Part shown: positions 27,383 through 35,983 of the stretch, one piece after another
Position numbering within the stretch: position 1 is the first letter of the stretch
How the letters are laid out: the number at the start of each line of letters is the position of its first letter
NCBI GenBank assembly: GCA_004134985.1
Contig: REGQ01000028.1
Coordinates: 22,793 to 86,792 of the forward strand
DNA from: Paenibacillaceae bacterium
Lineage (GTDB): Bacteria; Bacillota; Bacilli; Paenibacillales; Paenibacillaceae
Length of the DNA stretch: 64,000 bases
Reading direction: 5' to 3'
Made by a program: the position numbers and the translations under genes
The notes under the pieces: generated by a model
Told to the model about the DNA's origin: nothing
The model's input: only the letters and a program-made list of their open reading frames with translations
Database searches by the model: none

Positions 27383-28627
27383 TCAGTTGTTCACACGCAG
27401 CAAATCCTTCAGCCTGTGCCCGCTATCTGCCAGTTGTTCCGGATCGGGGACGGCTTGCTTTTCAATTAATCGCTCTGCCAGCCTTATTTCTTTGGACAGG
27501 GCGCCACCTGCTCCGATGCCGCTCACAGCCAACAGTCGGCCCTCAGGAGCCAAGTGAAAATAAAGCTTTCCTGTCTCGCCCAGATCGCGAATGACAACTC
27601 GGTCGGCGCCCTCCGATAGCCCTGCCACTTGCAGCGTCTGCTCGTATTGATCCGACCAGAACCATGGTATGGAAGCGTAGGGAGTGAACGCCCCGAGCAT
27701 ATTCCCCGCAGCATGCAGTCCCTGATCCTGCGCGTTCCGCCAGGACTCCAGACGTATGCGCCGTCCGCCGTACAGCGGATGCGGGAAAGAACAGCAATCC
27801 CCGGCTGCGAAGATGTCCGGGTCGCTGGTCATCAGCAGCTCATTCACCTTGATTCCGTTATCAATCTCCAGTCCGCTGGCTTCAGCCAGTGCAGTATCCG
27901 GCACCGCTCCTACCCCCGCAATCAAGGTGTCGCACACTGAATTTGTCCCATTGGCCAGCCAGATGATGTACTGCTCCCCATCCCGCTCAATCCGCTCGAT
28001 TGCCGAGCCAATGCGGAATTCGACGCCTGCCTTGCGATGGCGCGCTTCCACGATCTCGCCGATCGCCTCGGGAACACCGCGCATCAAGATGCGTGGCGCC
28101 GCTTCGATCAGCTCTACCCGGCACCCTCTGGCGATAGCGCTCGCAGCGACCTCCAGACCGATGAATCCGCCTCCGATAATTGCAATTCGTTTGCCAGACT
28201 GCAGACGCTCCCGGATGGCTACCGCATCCGAGAATCGGCGCAAATACAGGGCACCGCCCGTTCCGCTGCCGCTCACACTAAGCACTCTGGGCACCGCGCC
28301 GGTAGCAAGGAGCAGACGCTCGTACGGCACCTGCTCGCCGGTCGCCAGATAAACAATATGTCCAGTGCGATCAATTCTGGCAGCTGCGGTTCCGCTGATC
28401 AGACGAATATTGAACTGTGCCAGCACATCGGCACTGGTAATCGATACAGGCACTGGTTCTCCCCCTTGGGTAAGAACCTCCTTGGATAAGGGCGGGCGCT
28501 CGTAAGGATACTCGCGCTCTTGCCCGATGAGCGTAATGCCACCTGCCCAGCCTTGGCTGCGCAGCTCGGCAGCTGCGCGGTATCCGGCTTCGCCCGCGCC
28601 GACAATGACCATTGCTCTGTCACTCAT
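27383..28627 (-). CDS. FAD-dependent NAD(P)H:ferredoxin reductase
   Basis: This 414-residue reductase has two nucleotide-binding folds. The FAD site is 'IVGAGEAGYRAA' (8-19), the NAD site is 'IAIIGGGFIGLEVAA' near 150, and the second FAD motif is 'DIFAAGDC' near 272. A C-terminal reductase domain follows. It matches ferredoxin reductases of bacterial oxygenase systems. Its start overlaps the Rieske gene's stop by one base, so electrons likely pass NAD(P)H to this FAD, then to the Rieske ferredoxin, then to the di-iron oxygenase. Confidence 0.92.
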   Translation of the reverse strand: MSDRAMVIVGAGEAGYRAAAELRSQGWAGGITLIGQEREYPYERPPLSKEVLTQGGEPVPVSITSADVLAQFNIRLISGTAAARIDRTGHIVYLATGEQVPYERLLLATGAVPRVLSVSGSGTGGALYLRRFSDAVAIRERLQSGKRIAIIGGGFIGLEVAASAIARGCRVELIEAAPRILMRGVPEAIGEIVEARHRKAGVEFRIGSAIERIERDGEQYIIWLANGTNSVCDTLIAGVGAVPDTALAEASGLEIDNGIKVNELLMTSDPDIFAAGDCCSFPHPLYGGRRIRLESWRNAQDQGLHAAGNMLGAFTPYASIPWFWSDQYEQTLQVAGLSEGADRVVIRDLGETGKLYFHLAPEGRLLAVSGIGAGGALSKEIRLAERLIEKQAVPDPEQLADSGHRLKDLLRVNN

Positions 28628-28962
28628 TATGCGGCCCCTCCCGCTGCAAGTCCGATAAATACTTTACCGCCTTCGGTCTTGGTAGGATAAGTGACCAGAT
28701 CGACACATACCGGAGCTCGCTTGGCTGCACCGGTCGGAATATCGAACCGTCCGTTATGCTTGGGGCATTCAATGGAGCTGCCCATAACGAGCCCATCCGA
28801 AAGATGGAACCGCTCATGCGTGCAATAGCCGTCCGTTGCGTAGAAATCCCCTTTATCTGTGCGATAAACGGCGTAAGTACGGTTGCCGTGGTCGAATCGA
28901 ATAACATCCTCTTCTTCAATATCGTCTATGCCGCAAACCTCAATCCAATTCTGATTGCTCAT
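28627..28962 (-). CDS. MocE-type Rieske [2Fe-2S] ferredoxin
   Basis: This 111-residue electron carrier has the Rieske cluster ligands C47-x-H49 ('CTH') and C66-x2-H69 ('CPKH'). ATG at 28962 has GGAG 8 bases upstream; a GTG three codons earlier is too close to that site. It lies 18 bases after the oxygenase gene and overlaps the reductase gene. Small ferredoxins of this type serve oxygenases, including MocE of rhizopine catabolism in rhizobia. Confidence 0.93.
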   Translation of the reverse strand: MSNQNWIEVCGIDDIEEEDVIRFDHGNRTYAVYRTDKGDFYATDGYCTHERFHLSDGLVMGSSIECPKHNGRFDIPTGAAKRAPVCVDLVTYPTKTEGGKVFIGLAAGGAA

Positions 28963-28980
28963 CCCAGTCACTCCTTGCTG

Positions 28981-30051
28981 TTAATTTTGTTCCGCGCGAT
29001 ACTTATAAGGCCCCGCCGCAACCGGCAGCGGTTTCACAACGACATAAGACGGGTCATCCTTCTGTTTCCGCAACGCTGCGACCACTTCTTTCAATGCTGC
29101 TATAAAGCTCGGTCTTGCTTGCGGGCAATCCGCCTTCATCTCTTCATGAAGCTTAGGCAGCGCATGGTAAGGCACCATCGGGAACATGTGATGCTCTACA
29201 TGGTAATTCATGTTCCAGTATAGAAAGCGCAGCACGGGATTCATATAGATCGTTCGGGAATTCAGACGGTGGTCCAGCACATCCTCGTACAGTCCCAAGT
29301 GCTGTGTAACGCCGAAGCCAAGCACCAGAATAAATCCGTAGAAGGACGGCAAAATGATAAACATGGCAGGCAGGATGCTGCCGGCAGCAATGCATGCGGC
29401 GATGACTGCAATCAGAATAAGCAAATAAATACGGGCTTCGCGAAACACCTTGCGATGCTCGCTTGCAGGTATATACTCCTTCTCCTCGGCCTCCAGCTTG
29501 CCAAAGGCATGAAGAAAGAAGCGCTTGATCTCGATCGGGCCACCATACAGGTCAAAAATTTGAAGCAGCAAGATTTTCCACACTGGCGGGCGCTCCGTAA
29601 TGATCTCCGGATCACGGCCGACAATAATCGTGTCGGTATGATGGCGCGCGTGGCTCCATCGCCAAGGGGTTGCTGAACGCAGCACCATGAAGGATGCCAG
29701 CTGATAGATCGCCTCGTTCATCCAAGGCGTCTTGAAAGCTGTGCCATGGCCGCATTCATGCCAGCGAGAATCAGCTGGTGTCGCATAGAGGATACCGTAG
29801 GCAAGAAAGGCCGGGATCGACCACCATGTCCCCCAGGATAGATAAGCAAGGTAGCCTGTGACAGCAAGGGCTGCAAACCAGATGATCGTATCGCGAATGG
29901 CTGGGCCATTCTTGCGTTTCATCAGCACCTTCATCGTAGGACGGGGAATCGGACAGGTATACCATTCTGCCGCCACCAGCCCTCGCTCCTCAGCACGCTT
30001 GCTCTCCGGGCCGGTAATGCTGTAATCCCGCCCTTGAACAATAATCGCCAT
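28981..30051 (-). CDS. Fatty-acid-desaturase-fold di-iron oxygenase (MocD-like)
   Basis: This 356-residue membrane di-iron enzyme has three His boxes: HECGH (98-102), HARHH (134-138) and HVEHH (284-288). Hydrophobic spans are near 55-95 and 205-250. ATG at 30051 follows GAGGAGG by 8 bases. The fold includes fatty acid desaturases, alkane hydroxylases and MocD, which works in oxidative demethylation of 3-O-methyl-scyllo-inosamine. Cotranscription with its own ferredoxin and reductase, next to sugar genes and under a LacI repressor, favours a sugar- or cyclitol-directed oxygenase over a lipid desaturase. The substrate is inferred. Confidence 0.85.
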   Translation of the reverse strand: MAIIVQGRDYSITGPESKRAEERGLVAAEWYTCPIPRPTMKVLMKRKNGPAIRDTIIWFAALAVTGYLAYLSWGTWWSIPAFLAYGILYATPADSRWHECGHGTAFKTPWMNEAIYQLASFMVLRSATPWRWSHARHHTDTIIVGRDPEIITERPPVWKILLLQIFDLYGGPIEIKRFFLHAFGKLEAEEKEYIPASEHRKVFREARIYLLILIAVIAACIAAGSILPAMFIILPSFYGFILVLGFGVTQHLGLYEDVLDHRLNSRTIYMNPVLRFLYWNMNYHVEHHMFPMVPYHALPKLHEEMKADCPQARPSFIAALKEVVAALRKQKDDPSYVVVKPLPVAAGPYKYRAEQN

Positions 30052-30110
30052 TATCAATTCCTCCTCGTTGTGATCGATATGATTTCTTGGTTGCCTTATT
30101 TGGTATGTTT

Positions 30111-30140
30111 AATATAAGAGTGTGCTCGGGCACGCATCAA
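30111..30140 (-). promoter_or_regulatory. SigA-type promoter of the oxygenase operon
   Basis: The minus strand reads TTGATG (30140-30135), 18 bases, then TATATT (30116-30111). A LacI-type operator fills the spacer, as expected for direct repression. Confidence 0.6.
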
Positions 30141-30170
30141 TGAAATAAAAAAATGTGTCCGGGCACACAT
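30117..30170. promoter_or_regulatory. Paired LacI-family operators upstream of the oxygenase operon
   Basis: Two imperfect palindromes share a CGGGCAC core: TGTGCTCGGGCACG (30121-30134), inside the promoter spacer, and TGTGTCCGGGCACA (30154-30167), just upstream of the -35. The same core recurs upstream of the adjacent LacI-type gene. The GC-rich, CG-centred dyad is typical of LacI-family sites. Confidence 0.65.
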
Positions 30171-30301
30171 TATCTATATAAAATCATTTGCTTTCTCGGA
30201 ACCGCACGGTTTAATAAGCCATGCCTTGGTTTGCGGGCCGCCCAACCATTAAAGGGAGCAGCCGGCGCCCCATGCAAGCCAGCGACGCTTATGGCCAGCA
30301 T

Positions 30302-31327
30302 CTACAGGCTTTCGGGAATACAAATGTTCATTTCGGTATAATAATGCTTTGCCTCCGGATGCTTGCCGGTGAAGATCAGATCATACAATATGCGCAGTGC
30401 GCGATAGCCCTGCTGCTTCGGATTCTGAACGATCGTGAAATCGATGATCCGCTCCTGCAGCCCCTGCTGGATTTCTGGAAGCAGATCATTGCATACGACA
30501 CGAACAGTCCCTTCTCTGCCGGATTGCCTTAGGGCGTCGATACATGCCTTGACCGAGCCGGTTGCCATGTAGATGCCGGTCAAATCTGTATGCTCCTCAA
30601 GCAGCTGAATCAGTTGGTTATAAGTATCCGTATAACGGTCAAAGCCTTCAACCGTCTGAATAATATCCAGTTGTCCTCCGCGTTCCAAAACACCCTGACG
30701 AAAGCCTTCCACTCTCATCCTGTGGGCGTGAAACCTCAGGTTCCCGGTAACAATAGCAACCTTCGCTTGCGGCTTGGTCACGCTGCACATCAGCCCGGCA
30801 GCCACACGTCCGCTCTTCTGCAGATCTTGCCCCACAAAGCAAACTCTTCTACTGTTCTCTACATCCGAGTTAAACGTAACAACAGGTACTCCCAGATCAG
30901 CAGCCTGATCAATATGTGTTCGAATCAGTTGGTCATCCATAACCGAGAACAGAATGCCATTGGCTCCTGACTGCACAAGCTGACGGATCGTCTGCGCCGC
31001 CTCCTCGGGGGAAGTATTGTCCACATAATAATAATCTAGACGAATGCCAAGATCCTTCAATTCCTCTGCCGCTTCGTCGATCCCGGAGCGAATTTCGTCA
31101 TAAAACCTGATTTCCTCCGGCGGCATAATAATTCCGAAGCGTACTGGATTTTTACTGAAGGCCAGCGCCTTGGCGGCAAGGTTGGGAACATAATTCAATT
31201 GTTTGGCGATGGCCAGAACCTTCTCGCGCACCTCCGGCTTTACACGTTCTCGCCCATTGAGCACTCGGTCTACCGTGCCTCTGGACACCCCCGCTCGCTC
31301 GGCAATTTCCCGAATAGTAACGGTCAC
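30302..31327 (-). CDS. LacI family transcriptional regulator
   Basis: This 341-residue repressor has an N-terminal HTH and hinge ('TIREIAERAGVSRGTVDRVL', ~3-22). A periplasmic-binding-protein-like sugar domain follows, with 'GANGILFSVMD' and 'DLTGIYMATGSVKACI'. The GTG at 31327 follows AGGAGGTGAT by 3-6 bases and is chosen over an upstream ATG that overlaps the promoter. It is upstream of and codirectional with the oxygenase operon. Operators on both promoters suggest it represses that operon and itself until a sugar-like inducer binds. Confidence 0.92.
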   Translation of the reverse strand: MTVTIREIAERAGVSRGTVDRVLNGRERVKPEVREKVLAIAKQLNYVPNLAAKALAFSKNPVRFGIIMPPEEIRFYDEIRSGIDEAAEELKDLGIRLDYYYVDNTSPEEAAQTIRQLVQSGANGILFSVMDDQLIRTHIDQAADLGVPVVTFNSDVENSRRVCFVGQDLQKSGRVAAGLMCSVTKPQAKVAIVTGNLRFHAHRMRVEGFRQGVLERGGQLDIIQTVEGFDRYTDTYNQLIQLLEEHTDLTGIYMATGSVKACIDALRQSGREGTVRVVCNDLLPEIQQGLQERIIDFTIVQNPKQQGYRALRILYDLIFTGKHPEAKHYYTEMNICIPESL

Positions 31328-31345
31328 CCGATCACCTCCTCTATC

Positions 31346-31396
31346 ATGCGTGTGCGGGCACACTTTTATATTAAAGCGGTTTCTTTCTTTTGGCAA
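31346..31396 (-). promoter_or_regulatory. Promoter and operator of the LacI-type gene
   Basis: The minus strand reads TTGCCA (31396-31391), 17 bases, then TAATAT (31373-31368). A dyad, GTGTGCGGGCACAC (31350-31363), follows directly and overlaps the likely start point. It shares the CGGGCACAC core with the sites at 30117-30170, suggesting autoregulation. Confidence 0.65.
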
Positions 31397-31457
31397 GGGG
31401 GGAAATAAAATAAATCATACATGGGGATTCTGCGCTTATTCATTCCAAAATCTGCTT

Positions 31458-32261
31458 TTACTTATCATCCGCATGTCGATATTCCCGTGGACTGCTTCCC
31501 ACTTGCCGATGGAACAGCGCGGCAAAATGGTTATAGTTCTGAAAACCAACCTCATAGGCGGCCTCACTCGCTGTCCGCCCGGCATGGCGAATTAAGACGG
31601 CGGCCTGCCGAATACGCATTTCATTCAACATATTTACAATGGTGGCGCCTGTCACTTCCTTGAACAGATGGGACAGTCTGGAGCTGGACAAACCTACAGC
31701 TTGAGCAATGTCATCAACGGTTATGCGCTCACGCATATGTCTGGACAGATAGTGCAGCGCCTCCTCCACCCTAGCATCGCGCTTCTCCCCGCGGCGCTCC
31801 GCCAGCAATAGCAATATCCCGCGTATTTCATTTTCGCACAGTTGCTGCCAGAACGGGCGTTGCTCCCTGGAATCGACCAGTACATTCCGCAATGCACGAT
31901 AAATCCTATTCTGCAGATGGACGTTGCCCAGACGTTCGATAATCAGATCTTCTCCTGACAGGTAGTGGGTCTCGTTCATGCCGGGGAAGTGGGCCCAAAT
32001 AAAATTCCACGTCTTGCCTGGCGCGACTCCATACCGATGCGGCACACCGCTGCGAAGCAGTGCCACATCACCTGCAAAGCATTGCTGCTGCCCGGTGGAT
32101 AGATCAAAAAAACCTTCGCCATCCAGCGTATACGTAATGAGCCAATCGCTCATGCCGTCGGGACGCATTGTCGCGTAACGATCGGTTTCATTGAAATGGC
32201 CTGCGAAAATCGTGCCATACGCCGGGGCGGCATAGCTTTCGAATTGGTCATAGATGGTCAT
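31458..32261 (-). CDS. AraC family transcriptional regulator
   Basis: This 267-residue regulator has an N-terminal AraC-type cupin ('YTLDGEGFFDLSTGQQ') and a C-terminal double HTH (~170-262, 'IAQAVGLSSSRLSHLFKEVTG' and 'AAYEVGFQNYNHFAALFHR'). ATG at 32261 has GAGGGG 7 bases upstream; the open frame before it is not coding. It is downstream of and codirectional with the dehydrogenase at 32516 after a 254-bp gap with a hairpin, so it is probably a separate transcript. Confidence 0.9.
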   Translation of the reverse strand: MTIYDQFESYAAPAYGTIFAGHFNETDRYATMRPDGMSDWLITYTLDGEGFFDLSTGQQQCFAGDVALLRSGVPHRYGVAPGKTWNFIWAHFPGMNETHYLSGEDLIIERLGNVHLQNRIYRALRNVLVDSREQRPFWQQLCENEIRGILLLLAERRGEKRDARVEEALHYLSRHMRERITVDDIAQAVGLSSSRLSHLFKEVTGATIVNMLNEMRIRQAAVLIRHAGRTASEAAYEVGFQNYNHFAALFHRQVGSSPREYRHADDK

Positions 32262-32359
32262 AAGACAACCCCTCTGCTCAAGACAAATGGTGTAGCTAGA
32301 CTTTATTATAAGACACTTCGGACCTATCGTCACTTCAATCTGTGCAGCAGAAAGCACAC

Positions 32360-32405
32360 TTGCCCCTGCCGCATCGCTTTAACAGCTGCGCTTTGGCGGG
32401 GGCAA
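32360..32405. terminator. GC-rich hairpin downstream of the dehydrogenase gene
   Basis: TTGCCCCTGCC (32360-32370) pairs with GGCGGGGGCAA (32395-32405), 10 of 11 positions, around a 24-base loop. It lies in the 254-bp gap between the gene at 32516 and the AraC gene. There is no strong T-run, so terminator function is likely but not certain. Confidence 0.45.
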
Positions 32406-32515
32406 ATGTTTCTCCTGATTATCTAAGGGAAATTCGAGAAGCGACATTCATCTGGCGCTGTACGATGGTGATCACAGGCTAGCAAATGACTCTTCTTCCA
32501 TTCATCTCCGTTTCG

Positions 32516-33535
32516 TTATAACATAACTTTTTTGCCGCTCCTTGCACTCTCTACAGCTCCAAAAACCATCTTCATACTCTTAATGTTGTCCCGGCAGTCC
32601 GTTTCGGCTGGACGGTCTTCATCCAGGCTCGCGAACATCTCGTCGAAACAGCCCTGATGCGCATCGCGCCCTTCGTAAGTAACAGGCACATTCAATTGCT
32701 GAAACTCGCGAATGAAGCCGCCAGGCGACCCTTCAGCAACTGCCTCGCCGACGGGCAAGTTGGCGCCATCCCATTTCGCGCTTCCTTTGCTGCCGGTCAC
32801 CCTCCATTCCGCTTCCCATGAAGTGTTCAGACCTTCAGCGCACCAGGAGCCATTGTAACTGAACACGGCGCCGTTATCCATCTCAAAAATACAGATGGCT
32901 GAAGCGTTCCCTTTATACCATGATCCCGGCGGATTATATTCGTGGCAATAGACGGAAACCGGATCAGCGCCCGTAATGAACCGGGCTTGATCAAAGGTGT
33001 GAATTGCCATGTCGAGAATGAGCGGGTTGTCCATCACATCGCGAAAACCGCCGAAATGCGGTCCAAGGAAGAAATCGGCATGGATCGAACCGATGTCGCC
33101 AATCTGTCCCGATTGGACAAGATCGCGATATGCGCGGATAGGCTTCAAGTAGCGGCGGTTCTGCATAACCGCATAACGTTTGCCTGTCTGCTCGCTCGTC
33201 CGCACGATTTCTTCAGCATCCTCCAGCGATTCCGCCATCGGCTTCTCGCCTAACACATGAACGCCCGCCAGCAGAGCGGTTGTTACAATCTGCTTGTGGC
33301 TGGCCGGGATGGTCACATCGAATACGAGACTGGCATCCGTTGCCACTAATGCGGCCGACAAGTCAGCGAAAATCGGCACATTCAACTGATGCCGCTCTGC
33401 CATTGCTTTAGCTGTCGCTTCATACAGGTCGACCAACGCGACAATTTCAGCGTTGTGCCGCTCCTTCGCCTCGGTAACCCAAGCTTGTGACATGCCGCCG
33501 CAGCCGGCGACGATAATTTTATGCTGGTTGGTCAT
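32516..33535 (-). CDS. Gfo/Idh/MocA family oxidoreductase
   Basis: This 339-residue protein has a Rossmann motif at the N-terminus ('IIVAGCGGMSQAW') and 'LGEKPMAES' near residue 96. A C-terminal substrate domain includes 'DMAIHTFDQARFI', with a candidate catalytic His. It is likely an NAD(P)-dependent dehydrogenase of a sugar or inositol derivative. It lies 115 bases downstream of the isomerase at 33651 and shares its direction, so the two form a dehydrogenase/isomerase pair like that at 10.8-12.8 kb. Confidence 0.9.
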   Translation of the reverse strand: MTNQHKIIVAGCGGMSQAWVTEAKERHNAEIVALVDLYEATAKAMAERHQLNVPIFADLSAALVATDASLVFDVTIPASHKQIVTTALLAGVHVLGEKPMAESLEDAEEIVRTSEQTGKRYAVMQNRRYLKPIRAYRDLVQSGQIGDIGSIHADFFLGPHFGGFRDVMDNPLILDMAIHTFDQARFITGADPVSVYCHEYNPPGSWYKGNASAICIFEMDNGAVFSYNGSWCAEGLNTSWEAEWRVTGSKGSAKWDGANLPVGEAVAEGSPGGFIREFQQLNVPVTYEGRDAHQGCFDEMFASLDEDRPAETDCRDNIKSMKMVFGAVESARSGKKVML

Positions 33536-33650
33536 GTAATATCCTCCTTGAAAATCGTCTCAAATCCAATATCAGACCGCGATGAACCGCCGTGTATCAC
33601 TATGGGCTTGCAGGCTTTCCTACAACCCTTAATTATAAATTAAGTCCAGG

Positions 33651-34532
33651 CTATGTCGGATTCGGTACAAAATCGCCGCCTCGACTGCGTTTCAAATAAT
33701 TGAGCGCATGAACCTGCCCAGTCATCTCCAGTTCGTCCTTGTACACCGGATCATGCCAGCCTTCAATATCAATACTGCCCTCGTAGCCGCCTTGCCGCAG
33801 AATGGAAATGATGTCTGTCCAATTCGAATCGCCAAACCCTGGCGTCCGGTGCCAGACGAATTCCTGCGGCCCGTGAATACCGTACTCTCGAACGACATCC
33901 CAGGCAATAGTAGCATCTTTGCCGTGAACGTTGAATATTTTACCCACCCATTTGCGCAGCTGTGGAATCGGATCGATCAGGCTGACCATCTGGTGGCAGG
34001 GTTCCCACTGCAGTCCGATATTCGCTGCGGGAACGGCATTGAACATCATTTCCCATGCGGTTGGATTATGTGCGATATTGTATGGCCCGTCCTGCCAGGT
34101 GCCGCCCATGTCGCAGTTTTCAAAGGCGAGCCGCACGCCGCGGTCTTCCGCACGCTTCGCCAATTCGCCGAACACCTCGGCAAATCGCGGTATCGACTTG
34201 TCGATGGAACCCGGCACACGCCCCGTAAAGCCTGCTACAAGTCCGGTACCGAACGCTTCAGCATGGTCAATCAGCCGCTCCCAACTGGCCAATGTATCGG
34301 CATCGTCTCCCGTTCCCGTCAACGGATTGCCAAAGACACCCAGGCTGGAGATGACAATATTATGCGGCGCCAGCAGTTCCTTGATCCGCTTGGCTTGTTC
34401 AGATAAATCCGTCTTTCCCGTCGTTTGCCAGAACGTAAGTGAGAACGATTCAAAGCCTAACGGGATAATTTGCGGCAGTACACGTTCGGCATCCCCGCCA
34501 TTCACCAAAGTACCAATTCGTATTTGTTTCAA
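33651..34532 (-). CDS. Sugar phosphate isomerase/epimerase TIM-barrel protein
   Basis: This 293-residue barrel protein carries Glu in 'RLAFENCDMGG' near 155, 'LQWEPCHQM' near 188, 'IFNVHGKDA' near 215 and a late Glu in 'SIDIEGWHD'. This reads as a full metal-ligand set. The start is a TTG at 34532 with AGGAGG 8 bases upstream. It is divergent from the AraC activator at 34762, which probably controls it. Confidence 0.87.
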   Translation of the reverse strand: MKQIRIGTLVNGGDAERVLPQIIPLGFESFSLTFWQTTGKTDLSEQAKRIKELLAPHNIVISSLGVFGNPLTGTGDDADTLASWERLIDHAEAFGTGLVAGFTGRVPGSIDKSIPRFAEVFGELAKRAEDRGVRLAFENCDMGGTWQDGPYNIAHNPTAWEMMFNAVPAANIGLQWEPCHQMVSLIDPIPQLRKWVGKIFNVHGKDATIAWDVVREYGIHGPQEFVWHRTPGFGDSNWTDIISILRQGGYEGSIDIEGWHDPVYKDELEMTGQVHALNYLKRSRGGDFVPNPT

Positions 34533-34655
34533 TGTTCATTCCTCCTGAATAACAATGCCCGTCTACCCGGCCATTTGGCATGTCAAAATTGTTTAATGCT
34601 GCTCTTATCGTATCGCAGTTCGGAATCTGCCGCTAGAAACGAAATTAACCTCTAT

Positions 34656-34735
34656 TCATACGATCTTATGCTATTTTCAGGATTGGTACCGTTGACAGGG
34701 GGGAAATATCCTTTTATAGTGAGAAAATCGTATGA
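34656..34735. promoter_or_regulatory. Inverted repeat flanking a divergent promoter region
   Basis: TCATACGAT (34656-34664) and ATCGTATGA (34727-34735) are a perfect 9-bp inverted pair. They bracket the promoter at 34692-34720 in the gap between divergent genes. They could be half-sites for the AraC regulator encoded next door, with looping between them. Confidence 0.45.
34692..34720 (+). promoter_or_regulatory. Strong SigA-type promoter for the AraC gene
   Basis: TTGACA (34692-34697), a 17-base spacer and TATAGT (34715-34720) are near consensus. The promoter is 41 bases upstream of the AraC start. Confidence 0.75.
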
Positions 34736-34761
34736 TTTCAAAAAAAGGAGGGGCAGCGCAG

Positions 34762-35610
34762 ATGACAGTTAGTCCGCATAAGGAAAACACCTGGCTCCCT
34801 GACCAAACGTTCCCGATCAACATCTTTTTTGTCAGCAATATTTACTTGCATTGGCATGATCATATCGAATGGATTTATATTAAGGAAGGGCAGGCCCGCA
34901 TTCAAATTGACGCCGATTTTGAAACGCTTGGGCAGGGGGAGCTGGCTTTCATCAATTCCAAGCAGCTGCATGCCGCCACCTGTCTTGAACCGGAATCGAA
35001 GCTTGTCTGTATCGTATTCAATGAAGCGCTCGTCCGCGGCAGCGGCCTGGACATTACCGAGCATCAGTATTTTCAGCCTTATCTGATCCAGCGTCAGAAG
35101 TGGCCCGGCATCATTCGCGCGAATGAGCCCGAGATGCGGGAGATCGGCCAGGCCTTCGCCAGACTTGTCGATGAATTCGAGGAGAAACGTCCAGGCTACG
35201 AACTTATCGTTAAAGCGGAGCTGCTTCGCATTTTCGGCCAATATTTTCGCTATGCCCAGCAGTCCGCCGCTATCAAATTTACACGAAAGCCTCTGAGTGC
35301 TTACGACTTCTCTGATTTGCTCCATTTCTTGCGTGAACACTACTTCGAGACGATTACGGTTGCGCAAGCGGCGCAAATGGTCAATCTCAGTCCGAACTAT
35401 TTCTGCCGGGTGTTCAAGCAGGTGACCGGCAAGACCTTGATCGAATATATCCACGTGCTGCGCGTGCAAGAAGCCGAACGGCTGCTGCTTGAAACCGACA
35501 ACCCTGTGACGGAGATCGCTACAGCTGTCGGATTTTCCAATATGACCTATTTCGGACGTATATTTAAAAAAATCCGCAATGCCACCCCTTCGGACATTCG
35601 CGGAAAATAG
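34762..35610 (+). CDS. AraC family transcriptional regulator
   Basis: This 282-residue regulator has an N-terminal cupin of the AraC type ('WIYIKEGQARIQID', 'GELAFINSKQLHAA'). The C-terminal HTH pair is at about 185-280 ('QAAQMVNLSPNYFCRVFKQVTG' and 'EIATAVGFSNMTYFGRIFKK'). ATG at 34762 follows AAGGAGGGG by 8 bases. It is divergent from the isomerase/dehydrogenase pair (34532-32516), which it likely activates. Confidence 0.93.
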   Translation: MTVSPHKENTWLPDQTFPINIFFVSNIYLHWHDHIEWIYIKEGQARIQIDADFETLGQGELAFINSKQLHAATCLEPESKLVCIVFNEALVRGSGLDITEHQYFQPYLIQRQKWPGIIRANEPEMREIGQAFARLVDEFEEKRPGYELIVKAELLRIFGQYFRYAQQSAAIKFTRKPLSAYDFSDLLHFLREHYFETITVAQAAQMVNLSPNYFCRVFKQVTGKTLIEYIHVLRVQEAERLLLETDNPVTEIATAVGFSNMTYFGRIFKKIRNATPSDIRGK

Positions 35611-35983
35611 TCGATTTATTATTTTTTGCCGCCTCTAACCAGCGCCGCGGCCACCGTACTTGTCCACATGAAATCAGGTGCGACGATGCTTGTGGCCGTC
35701 GTCATTGCGCCTACGTCTCTTCATCGTACCAGTCCCCGAAGAAGTGATTCCGGGGGAGCAGCAAACAGCAGCCTGTTTGGATTTGGAATGGCGTTCACTC
35801 TGATGGGAGACTTCCTGATGCGTACGCTGTACTGCACTGGCAGGTGCTTCTTGCATTTTAGCGCGATGTGCTGCCGTGGAGCCGAGGGTTTGTTCTATCG
35901 TTTGGGTACGAAAAGCACGAACCCGTGGAAAGGGGAAACCCGCCCATGGATCTGCACTGTACTGTACTGCATCGCGGTTTCAG

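Noticed and set aside
28981..30051. Plain membrane-lipid fatty acid desaturase
   Set aside because: The His boxes fit, but the cotranscribed Rieske ferredoxin and reductase and the LacI control fit a MocD-like oxygenase better; kept only as an alternative.
35619..35705. Minus-strand 28-codon frame ending 'ALVRGGKK'
   Set aside because: It reads plausibly as a small peptide, but I see no clear Shine-Dalgarno or promoter; it could be reconsidered if conserved in relatives.
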